64,000 nt of DNA, taken from assembly GCA_031082185.1 (NCBI GenBank), contig JAVHLI010000005.1, positions 124,001 to 188,000 on the forward strand, written 5' to 3'. Origin of the DNA: a bacterium. GTDB taxonomy: Bacteria; Sysuimicrobiota; Sysuimicrobiia; Sysuimicrobiales; Humicultoraceae. Below, one piece after another: positions 1 to 7,296 of this stretch (position 1 is the first letter of the stretch; each line of letters starts with the position of its first letter). A model generated the notes under the pieces. That model worked only from the letters and a program-made list of their open reading frames with translations, searched no databases and was not told where the DNA came from. The position numbers were made by a program, and so were the translations under genes.

Positions 1-87
1 GGCCAGGTAGTCGGCGATCTCCCGGGCCAGGGTGGGCACCGAGCTGCCGCAGAAAAGCTTCAGCTTCCCGTAGTCGGTAGCATCCAT
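1..87 (-). CDS. prs: Ribose-phosphate pyrophosphokinase, N-terminal fragment
   Basis: Only the first 29 codons are inside the window; the gene continues past the left edge. The ATG at 87-85 opens a peptide containing KLKLFCGSSVPTLAREI, which matches the conserved N-terminus of PRPP synthetase (typically KLKIFSGNSNPxLAxxI). The enzyme makes PRPP from ribose-5-phosphate and ATP for nucleotide, His and Trp synthesis. It starts 9 nt after the spoVS stop, so the two are probably co-transcribed. No good Shine-Dalgarno is visible. The catalytic region lies outside the window, so the call rests on the N-terminus alone. Confidence 0.8.
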   Translation of the reverse strand, partial: MDATDYGKLKLFCGSSVPTLAREIADYLA

Positions 88-96
88 TGGCGAACT

Positions 97-360
97 CTAC
101 CGCGGCACGATGAGGAACTTGATTGCGGTCCGCTCCTCCCCGTCTATCTCGACCTTTGTGAAAGCCGGGATGGCCACGAGGTCTATCCCGTTGGGCGCGA
201 CATATCCCCGGGAGATCGCGATCGCCTTGACCGCCTGGTTCACCGCACCCGCGCCGATGGCCTGAAGCTCGACCGACCCCTTCTCGCGCACCACTGCGGC
301 CACTGCCCCTGCCACTGCCTTTGGCTTGGAGTCCGCGGAGACCTTGAGCACCTCCGGCAT
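97..360 (-). CDS. spoVS: Stage V sporulation protein S (SpoVS family)
   Basis: The 87-residue protein is collinear over its whole length with Bacillus SpoVS (86 aa). Shared blocks are EVLKVSADSKP near the start, IQAIGAGAVNQAVKAIAI-like text in the middle and DGEERTAIK near the C-terminus. The family is Alba-like in fold and probably nucleic-acid binding; in Bacillus it affects septation and coat assembly. Homologues exist in non-sporulating thermophiles, so a general regulatory role is possible. A GAGGAGG Shine-Dalgarno lies about 11 nt before the ATG. Its downstream neighbour is prs, 9 nt away, and csaB lies upstream. Confidence 0.93.
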   Translation of the reverse strand: MPEVLKVSADSKPKAVAGAVAAVVREKGSVELQAIGAGAVNQAVKAIAISRGYVAPNGIDLVAIPAFTKVEIDGEERTAIKFLIVPR

Positions 361-423
361 GGTGGACGGCGCCTCCTCGAATGCAGCGACGGAAAGCCTA
401 CGGCGTATTCGATATCCGGATGG

Positions 424-1596
424 CTATTCCGTTCCCTGGGTCGGAACTCCTGCCAGCAGCCTCACGACGCTGCCGATACCGGATGCGGCCGCCTGCCTCA
501 GGGCAGGAACGGCCGACCGCAGGCGGGCGCGCGCGACTGCGCGCGCCCGCCAGGCGGCGGTCAGCGCTTCTTCAAGGGCCTGCTCTGAGGCATCAGCGGG
601 TAGGGGACCTGGCAGGCCCATCCCGGACGCGAACGCGGTCACCTTGGGATCGTAGGCCAGAGCCACCGCAGGCACGGCCTGGAGCGTCGCAAAGATCAGG
701 GCGTGCAGGCGGACGCACAGCATCAGGTCCATCGCACCCACCAGACCCAGCAGGTCCTGGGGGGTCGCGGCCTGCACGACGCGGCCGGCGGAGGCCGCTG
801 CGACGGCGTGGCTGATCTCCAGATCGCGAGTCCGGTCAAACGGGAAGACCGCGACCTGCGCGCCGTGCGCCCCTGCGAAGCGCCGCACTGCCCTACCCAT
901 GGTCGAGACCTCTGCCAGACCCTTCCACGGGCGCACCGCAACTCCCAGGAGCGGGGCCGAGCCGTCCAGTCCGGATTGGGTCAGCAAGTCTTCCGCACGC
1001 TGGGGCGGGGATGGAATCAACAGCGAGGCCAGGTCCGCTCCCACGTCTACCGAGCGGACCACTCCCATCGCCCGGAGCGCGCGGGCTGACGCTGCGTCGC
1101 GCACGCTGATCGCCTGCGCGCGGTTGAACGCCTTGGCTGCCAGCCCTCTTACCCACGGCCGGTGGATCGGCCCGACCCCCTGCCCGACCACCGCGAACGG
1201 CACCCGACGCATGGAAGCTGCGAGCATGGTGCCGATGTAGTACAGGGCGCTGCGCGCGCTGGTCACGTCCTGGACCAGGGATCCGCCTCCGCTGATCAGC
1301 AGGCGCGCACCAGCCAGCGCCTGCCATACGGCACGAGGGGAGCGTGGATGGGCCTCCACCCCGTGCAGGATTGCCGTCTCCGCCGGGTCGGCGGAGAGCA
1401 CCACCAGCCGCAGGTCCACCCCGGCGGCGCGCAGCCCGGCGATGAGCCCGGCCAGGACGGCCTCGTCGCCCAGGTTGCCGAAGCCGTAGTAGCCGCTGAC
1501 TAGGACCGGTCCGGTCGCCGCGATAGCCAGAGGAGCACCATGACCGCAGGGACGGCGAGGGCCGCGCCCAAGAGGAGCGCGTTCCCTGTCCGCCAC
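424..1596 (-). CDS. csaB: Polysaccharide pyruvyl transferase CsaB
   Basis: CsaB adds pyruvate ketals to secondary cell-wall polysaccharide, the anchor for SLH-domain surface proteins. The GYYGFGNLGDEAVL motif at the conserved N-terminus, ISGGGSLVQD, VGQGVGP and the C-terminal VRLHALIFA segment are diagnostic of the WcaK/CsaB family. The start is unclear: the conserved N-terminus begins only about 10 codons after position 1540, and no ATG, GTG or TTG lies close to it. The GTG at 1596 chosen here forces a 97-nt overlap with the upstream DUF5693 gene; a CTG at 1530 would give a start more typical of the family. Placement beside a DUF5693 membrane protein is common for csaB. It implies an S-layer or SLH-type envelope. 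Confidence 0.85.
   Translation of the reverse strand: MADRERAPLGRGPRRPCGHGAPLAIAATGPVLVSGYYGFGNLGDEAVLAGLIAGLRAAGVDLRLVVLSADPAETAILHGVEAHPRSPRAVWQALAGARLLISGGGSLVQDVTSARSALYYIGTMLAASMRRVPFAVVGQGVGPIHRPWVRGLAAKAFNRAQAISVRDAASARALRAMGVVRSVDVGADLASLLIPSPPQRAEDLLTQSGLDGSAPLLGVAVRPWKGLAEVSTMGRAVRRFAGAHGAQVAVFPFDRTRDLEISHAVAAASAGRVVQAATPQDLLGLVGAMDLMLCVRLHALIFATLQAVPAVALAYDPKVTAFASGMGLPGPLPADASEQALEEALTAAWRARAVARARLRSAVPALRQAAASGIGSVVRLLAGVPTQGTE
522..551. repeat. Perfect 13-bp inverted repeat inside csaB
   Basis: A left arm at 522-534 and a right arm at 539-551 are perfect complements of 13 bp, made only of G and C, around a 4-nt GACT spacer. It lies about 100 nt before the csaB stop, within codons for an Ala/Arg-rich stretch (around WRARAVARAR). 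No T-run follows on either strand, so it is not a standard intrinsic terminator. It could be a compositional accident in GC-rich DNA. Confidence 0.6.
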
Positions 1597-3467
1597 ACAG
1601 TGTAGACCAGAGGGGTGTGCAGGTGGGAGAACGAGTTGATCGCGCCGGCGGTGCCGATGGTACCTACCAGCGCGAATGCCAGCGCGACCCGCCTCCATCC
1701 CAACGAGGCCGCAACACCGGCTACTACCAGCGCCGGGTAGCCGATCAGGAACTCCTTGGTGCGAGGGCGGGCCACGAGCAGGTTCTCCAGGACCGTTCGA
1801 AGCTGCTCCTCGGCTCCGGCGAGGGGCAGGCTTATGTTGCCGGTTCGCGCCAGCAGCATGACCCCTGCAAGACCGGCTGCGAGCACGGCCAGCGCCGCCC
1901 CCAGGCGGAGCGGCTGAGCTACCCAGTCGTTCAGTTCATGCACGGTTGAGCGCCAGTCGCCCTCCCGCCGGTCGAACGCCAGCATCAGGGCCACCAGCAC
2001 CACCGGCGCTACGTGCGCAACCTTCACCCCCAGGAAGGCAGAGAAGGCCAGCATGAACTCCCATCTGCTGAGCAGCGCGGCCACGAAGACGCCGGTGGCG
2101 GTCGCCACTGCGGCGGCGCGGAAGAGCGTGAGCCATCCCTCGGCAACGGCGCCGGCGCCCGACTTCCTGGAGCGCGGCAGTGCCCACACGGTCGCGCCGG
2201 CAGCACCTGCCACCGCGGTGGCCAGCGACAACACCTGCCTCCACAGCGCGTCAAACCGGGTGAACCCGGCCAGCACGCTCAGCAGCACGGCTGCGCCCAG
2301 AATCACACCGTACGCGCCACGTGGAACACGGGTGCCGAGCACTCGCGCCAGGTCGTCCATGACCAGCAGGCCCAGAGCAGCGGCCCCGAGCGCCGCCACC
2401 CAGATCAGCGGAGCCGGCACCTCCAGGGGCGGAAGCGGCCGTGCCCGACCGGTAGCGAAGCCCAGCGCCCGCAACTCCCGGGCGACCGTCTCTACCACGC
2501 CCAGGTTGATCTCCAGCGCCGGTGTACCGGCGGGCGTCGCGAGCAACGGCCGGAGGTAGAGCAGCCGGATGTTGCGCTCCGCCGCCGCGCGCACGAACTT
2601 GTCTACCACCTCATCGGGCTGCAGCACCAGCAGCTCTTCCGGGGTGATGCTGAAGACGCGGATCACCGACGGCCGCAACAGGGCGGTGAGGCGGTCCTCG
2701 CCTTTCTGCTTCCGGCGCTCCGTGAACACCTCGATCCGGCCGTAGCGAACTCCGGCCTGCTGGTAGGCGGCCGCGGCTTCCGTGAGCAGCCCCTCGTAGC
2801 CCAAGACCTCGGCGAGCGCGAAGATCAGTATCGGCGAGGACGTTGTTGCCGCGTAGCTCTCGACCATCACACCCAGGCTCTCGGAAGTAAGCCCGCGGAA
2901 GTTGCGCGGGCGCAGCACCACCTCCAAACCCGCCGTCCGGTAGGGAGCGGCGTCCGCGGGCCGGAACCCCAGACCCAACTCCTCCAGATCGGGCACCGTG
3001 CCCAGAACCTCTATCGCGCCGTCTAGTGCGCGCACCCTATCCGGGCCCAGCAGCGCGGTCAGGCGCCCTCGGACGAACGCCATCGCCTCCGGCGGTCCCG
3101 AAATGTAGACCGCGTCCTCGCGCAGCTCTCCCCTGGCCGCCAAACCGGTAAAAGGCTCACGCAGTGCGGCCAGTCTTCCCGCGGAGGCGAGCGGACCGCC
3201 GCCGGCGTAGCTGACCGCGCCCTCCCCGACGAGTTTCTTGAGGGTGTTGTCGCTGAGCGCCACCGAGACCGCGCCGCGCCGACGAAGGTCGGCCATCACC
3301 GAGGAAACCGGGCGGCCCTCGCGCCGGATCAACGCCACCCAATCATCGCCGTCCAGCACGATCTCAACGGCGCGGTACCGAGATTCAAGGCGGTGGCGCG
3401 TGGCCAGCACGACAGCGGAGGCTACAAGGCCGAGCACAACCAGCCAGACCAGGGCGCGCCGCGTCAC
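1500..3467 (-). CDS. DUF5693 family multi-pass membrane protein
   Basis: The 655-residue protein has one N-terminal membrane segment (about residues 5-22), then roughly 330 residues that look extracytoplasmic, then about eight hydrophobic segments in the C-terminal half. The organisation and sequence match the DUF5693 family, which is typically found next to csaB in Gram-positive genomes. The function is unknown; the membrane domain and linkage suggest export, assembly or ligation of a pyruvylated cell-wall polysaccharide, which is inference. It overlaps the DUF2993 gene by 4 nt (ATGA-type coupling). Confidence 0.8.
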   Translation of the reverse strand: MTRRALVWLVVLGLVASAVVLATRHRLESRYRAVEIVLDGDDWVALIRREGRPVSSVMADLRRRGAVSVALSDNTLKKLVGEGAVSYAGGGPLASAGRLAALREPFTGLAARGELREDAVYISGPPEAMAFVRGRLTALLGPDRVRALDGAIEVLGTVPDLEELGLGFRPADAAPYRTAGLEVVLRPRNFRGLTSESLGVMVESYAATTSSPILIFALAEVLGYEGLLTEAAAAYQQAGVRYGRIEVFTERRKQKGEDRLTALLRPSVIRVFSITPEELLVLQPDEVVDKFVRAAAERNIRLLYLRPLLATPAGTPALEINLGVVETVARELRALGFATGRARPLPPLEVPAPLIWVAALGAAALGLLVMDDLARVLGTRVPRGAYGVILGAAVLLSVLAGFTRFDALWRQVLSLATAVAGAAGATVWALPRSRKSGAGAVAEGWLTLFRAAAVATATGVFVAALLSRWEFMLAFSAFLGVKVAHVAPVVLVALMLAFDRREGDWRSTVHELNDWVAQPLRLGAALAVLAAGLAGVMLLARTGNISLPLAGAEEQLRTVLENLLVARPRTKEFLIGYPALVVAGVAASLGWRRVALAFALVGTIGTAGAINSFSHLHTPLVYTVWRTGNALLLGAALAVPAVMVLLWLSRRPDRS

Positions 3468-4153
3468 CGGAGGGATCCCACGACCTGCGCGAATACGACA
3501 ACCCGGCCTGCCTCCGAGATCACCCGCTCAATCTGAACGGGCACCGGCAGGCCGCGCAGCGACAGAATGGGTTGCGAGGCCACGGCCAGCACCGCGTTGG
3601 CGAGCGCCGGAGGCAGTTCCATTCCGTTCACCTCCAGGGACGCCACGCGGAAGTGGAGATCGGTTCCGGAGACGGCGTAGAACTGCCCGCGGACCCTCGC
3701 CGGCCCTGCGACCGGTCCGGCACGCACCAGGCCCGTCGCGGTGATCCCAACGGCGTCAATCGTTACCACGGGGCCGACGATACCGTGATCTGCCAGCAGG
3801 CGCTCCAGATCCGGCTGACCGATCTCGAGTTCCGCGCTGCCGGACTCCACGCTGCGGATTGCCGCTCCGCCCTGGCCCGACCCTGCCATCTCGACACCGG
3901 CCATGACGGCGCGGAACCGGCGGGCAGGGACTTTGCCCAGGGACAGGTCCCGAGCTTCGATCTCCAAATGGTTCACGCGGCCACGCGCGAGCGACCACGC
4001 CGTGGTGCGTGCCCTGACCGTCAACTGCCCCGGGGGGCCTAGTTGCGAGCGGATCGAGGCGGCCACCTGATGCCGGACGAAGGCCGAAGGCACCCACGAC
4101 CACAGCGCCGCAAGAGCGGCGATCCCGATCAGCCACCAGACGGCTCGGCGCAT
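3464..4153 (-). CDS. DUF2993 (LmeA-like) lipid-associated envelope protein
   Basis: The 229-residue protein has an N-terminal hydrophobic anchor or signal (about residues 4-22) followed by a beta-rich domain typical of DUF2993. The family includes mycobacterial LmeA, a phospholipid-binding periplasmic protein involved in mannan maturation. Recognisable features are the VNHLEIEARDLSLGK region and the later AVGITATGLVRAG segment. It overlaps prfB by one base and DUF5693 by 4 nt, so translation is probably coupled. Family assignment is fairly secure; a role here in polysaccharide or lipid handling with DUF5693 and CsaB is inferred from context. Confidence 0.75.
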   Translation of the reverse strand: MRRAVWWLIGIAALAALWSWVPSAFVRHQVAASIRSQLGPPGQLTVRARTTAWSLARGRVNHLEIEARDLSLGKVPARRFRAVMAGVEMAGSGQGGAAIRSVESGSAELEIGQPDLERLLADHGIVGPVVTIDAVGITATGLVRAGPVAGPARVRGQFYAVSGTDLHFRVASLEVNGMELPPALANAVLAVASQPILSLRGLPVPVQIERVISEAGRVVVFAQVVGSLR

Positions 4154-5254
4154 CAGACCGCCTGCGCGCGCAGCGCAGCTTCGATGAACTGGTCGAGCGC
4201 GCCGTCCAGCACTGCGGCGGAGTTGCCGGTTTCAACGCCCGTCCGGTGGTCCTTGACCATTTGATAGGGATGCAGGACGTAGGAACGAATCTGGTTCCCC
4301 CAGGCGGCCTCTCGGTACTCCCCGCGGAGTTCGACCAGGCGTTCGCGCTGCTGCGCCTCGGCCGCCTCCACCAGACGGGACTTCAGGACGCGCAGCGCGG
4401 TCAGCTTGTTGGCGTGCTGGGACCGCTCGTTCTGGCACTGCACAACGATTCCGGTGGGCACGTGGATCACGCGAACCGCGGTCTCCACCTTGTTGACGTT
4501 CTGTCCGCCGGCGCCGCCGGCCCGGTAGGTCTCGACGCGCACGTCGTCCTCGCGCATCTCCACTTCCACGCCGTCCACCTCGGGAATAACGTCCGCCAGC
4601 GCGAACGAGGTGTGCCGTCGGTGCGCGGCATCGAAGGGCGAAAGCCGCACCAGACGATGGACTCCCCGTTCCGTCCGGAGGTGGCCGTAGGCGTAGGGAC
4701 CGCTGATGATCACGGTAACGCTCTTGAGGCCGGCTTCCTCGCCAGACGACAGGTCCACGATCTCCACGGTGTATCCCTTTCCATCGGCCCAACGCAGGTA
4801 CATCCGCAGCAGCATCGAGGCCCAGTCCTGGGACTCCGTACCGCCGGCACCCGCATGGATCGAGAGGATCGCGTTGGAGGCGTCGTGGGGGCCCGAAAGC
4901 AGCGCCGCGGTCTCAATCCGGGACAGGGCGTCTGCCACCGCGCGCGCCTCGGCCTCGATGTCGGCGGGGTCGAGATCCTGAGGGGACTCGGCTGCGAGTT
5001 CCAGGAGAGCTTCAAGGTCGTCAAGTTGCCGCTGCAGGGCGCCCACCGTCTCCACCGTGGTGCGAATCTGGCTGAGCTCCACTCCCACGGCCCGGGCCCG
5101 CTCCGGGTCGGCCCAGAGCGTGGGTTGCTGCATGGCTACCTCAAGTTCGGAAATGCGGGTCTGCTTGGCCGGCAGGTCAAAGATGCCCCCGGAGGTCCTG
5201 GAGGCGGCGGCGGCTCTCGTTGAGCCGAACGTGCAGATCGTCGAGTTGGATCAT
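4153..5254 (-). CDS. prfB: Peptide chain release factor 2, with +1 programmed frameshift
   Basis: RF2 terminates translation at UGA and UAA. Frame 0 starts at ATG 5254-5252 and runs 25 codons to an in-frame TGA at 5179-5177 (CTT TGA C). A GGGGG at 5190-5186 sits 3 nt before the CTT, just as in the E. coli prfB frameshift site. Skipping T5179 joins [13 protein letters not shown] and the rest of RF2, giving 366 residues, the normal length. The SPF codon-recognition motif ([12 protein letters not shown]) and the catalytic GGQ ([11 protein letters not shown]) are present. Calling the gene from the internal ATG at 5133 would lose 40 N-terminal residues. The frameshift provides RF2 autoregulation. 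The promoter is described separately. Confidence 0.97.
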
Positions 5255-5263
5255 GGCGAGTGC

Positions 5264-5292
5264 ATTATACCAGAACGCCCGGACGGGCTCTA
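5264..5292 (-). promoter_or_regulatory. prfB promoter, predicted near-leaderless
   Basis: A consensus TATAAT lies at 5269-5264. A weak -35 (TAGAGC, 3 of 6 matches) lies at 5292-5287 with a 17-nt spacer. Only 9 nt separate the -10 from the prfB ATG, so the expected transcript start is 2-4 nt before the start codon and no Shine-Dalgarno is possible. Confidence 0.6.
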
Positions 5293-7296
5293 CCGCAGCC
5301 CCGAGAGCGCAAGAATCGCGGCGTCACCCAGACCGCGCGCCGGACCCAGGCCCACCGCATCCCCTGTGCGAACGCGCAGCAGGCCGTATCCGGCGCTGGT
5401 GATAAGGTACCAGAACAGGATCTCCTGGGGGACCCGGGCTAAGCCCAGGTAGAGACCAACGCCCATGGCGGTTGACACCGCCACGGCGAACACCCACCCA
5501 CCCAACTCCCGGGCCGCGGCGAATACCGCGCCGCGCAGCCAGGCCTCGACCGCGATCCCGCCCAGCATATACCCCAGGATGCCGATGAGCCACCCGCCCG
5601 CGGGAACTCCGACCGGCACCACAAACCCGTACTGCGCGTAGGCCGCCCGTATCGCCCAAACAAGAAGGCCCGTGGCCCCCAGCGAGACGGCTGCCGAGGC
5701 CCAGATTCCCCGGCGATTCAGCAGGTGGCCCCGCCCCACCAGCATGGAGGCCAGCAGCACGCCCAAGGCCACCAGAGGACCTGGCCCATCACCACCGGGA
5801 GAGAGCAGGCGCCCCAGAACCCAAGGCACCGCGGGGATGGCCATGGCTGCAACCAATCTCCATGCAGCGGCCGGCCGCCGGCGCAGGACCGCGACGCCCT
5901 CCGGCGCCGCGGCCAGCACCCACACCGCGACGGCCAGTGGCGCCACCATCCAGCCCCATGATACGTACGGCGTCGCCGGACCGCCAACAGGAAGCGATGC
6001 CACCAGCACGCCCGCGGTATCGAGAGGCAGCGAGCGCAGAACGGTGCCATCCGGACCGATGAGCATCGAGGAGCCGGTGTTCGCGGCGCGCGCCACGCTG
6101 CGGCCGGTTTCAACAGCCCGAACGACCGCGTGGGCAGAGTGTTGAGCAGGTCCTGCGCCCCGCCCGAACCACCCGTCGTTGGTGAGCACCGTGATCAGGT
6201 CGGCGCCGCCCGCAACCGTGGACCTAACCATGAAAGGGAACGCCGACTCGTAGCAGATCACTAAGCCGATCGTCCCCTCCGGCGTCCGCACCGGCTGCGC
6301 ATCAACGCCCGGGACCACACCGGCCTCGCCAAAGGGGACGAGCCGCTGCTTGGCGTAGGTGCCCAGCGGCTCTCCCTCGGGGTCCAGCACAACCGCCCCG
6401 TTGCGCGGGCCCCGGAGGGTTGCGCCGGCCACCACCAGTGCCCCGGCTGCACCTTGTGCCATGGCCGCCCTCAGCTCGGGGACCTCGCCGAGATCGGTGG
6501 GCACCGCGGTCTCGGGATAGACGATGATCTCCGCACCGGCAGACCTCGCCTCGCCGGTCTGGCGCACCAGCCCGGCGACGAGCCACGCAACATCCGAGGG
6601 ACTTCCCCTCTGCAGCGGGGACACATTGGGCTGTACTACCGCAACGGTACGGTGCTCGGCGTGCCGTGCTCCTTCCCGAACCGCTCCAACGGAGACCGCG
6701 GCGGATGCAAGCGCAGCAGCCACCACGAGCGCCACCGCGGCCATCGCCTTGCCCGATCCGCGGTCAATCCGGCGCTGCGAGAGCGCAACCGCCACGGCGG
6801 CGTTCACCAGGGCGATCAGCCCTGAGATCCCGTAGACCCCGACCACCGAAGCCAGCCCCAGCACGACCGGCGTCCGGTACTGGGTCAGACCGAGCAGGCC
6901 CCAGGGAAACCCGAGCGGCCCGACCGAACGGACCAGCTCGACCGCCACCCAGGTGAGCGGCGCCGCCCACAGCAGCGCGGCAGGCCTTCCGCGGACGAGG
7001 AAAGAGGTACCGGCTGCGAAGCCACCCAGGTACAATGCAAGGGCGGCCGTGAGCAGTCCCCAGGCCGGCAGTCCAAAGACCCTGATCCACTCCAGCAGAA
7101 GGCCGAACCCGAGCAGCCCTGCCAGAAGACCGTACCGGAAGGATTGCGTGGGAGAAAGGTCGCGGATGGCCAGCAGAAGCGGTACAAGCGCGATCCAGGC
7201 CAGCCAGCCGAGGTCCGGACCAGGGAAAGCCAGGGCAAACAGCAGCCCGCTGGTTAGGGCACCACCGATCCGGAGACGCCTGCCGGGTGCCCTCAC
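5290..7296 (-). CDS. lnt: Apolipoprotein N-acyltransferase with C-terminal CPBP-like membrane domain
   Basis: Lnt transfers a third acyl chain to the N-terminal cysteine of lipoproteins. About six membrane segments precede a nitrilase (CN-hydrolase) domain holding the triad Glu (VYPETAVP, about residue 262), Lys ([11 protein letters not shown], 316) and Cys (VICYESAF, 348). The GTG at 7296 overlaps the secA stop by 4 nt (GTGA). The protein has 668 residues against about 510 in E. coli. The extra 170 residues (about 490-668) form several membrane segments ending in a stretch resembling a CPBP/Abi intramembrane protease fold (VEAWLRG, then GLLRVRTGD). Its catalytic Glu pair and His positions look lost. 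A GTG at 7314 is an alternative start. Confidence 0.88.
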   Translation of the reverse strand: MRAPGRRLRIGGALTSGLLFALAFPGPDLGWLAWIALVPLLLAIRDLSPTQSFRYGLLAGLLGFGLLLEWIRVFGLPAWGLLTAALALYLGGFAAGTSFLVRGRPAALLWAAPLTWVAVELVRSVGPLGFPWGLLGLTQYRTPVVLGLASVVGVYGISGLIALVNAAVAVALSQRRIDRGSGKAMAAVALVVAAALASAAVSVGAVREGARHAEHRTVAVVQPNVSPLQRGSPSDVAWLVAGLVRQTGEARSAGAEIIVYPETAVPTDLGEVPELRAAMAQGAAGALVVAGATLRGPRNGAVVLDPEGEPLGTYAKQRLVPFGEAGVVPGVDAQPVRTPEGTIGLVICYESAFPFMVRSTVAGGADLITVLTNDGWFGRGAGPAQHSAHAVVRAVETGRSVARAANTGSSMLIGPDGTVLRSLPLDTAGVLVASLPVGGPATPYVSWGWMVAPLAVAVWVLAAAPEGVAVLRRRPAAAWRLVAAMAIPAVPWVLGRLLSPGGDGPGPLVALGVLLASMLVGRGHLLNRRGIWASAAVSLGATGLLVWAIRAAYAQYGFVVPVGVPAGGWLIGILGYMLGGIAVEAWLRGAVFAAARELGGWVFAVAVSTAMGVGLYLGLARVPQEILFWYLITSAGYGLLRVRTGDAVGLGPARGLGDAAILALSGLR

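Noticed and set aside
4153-5133. prfB starting at the internal ATG 5133
   Set aside because: It would omit the RF2 N-terminal helices. The in-frame TGA with the standard frameshift context explains the break.
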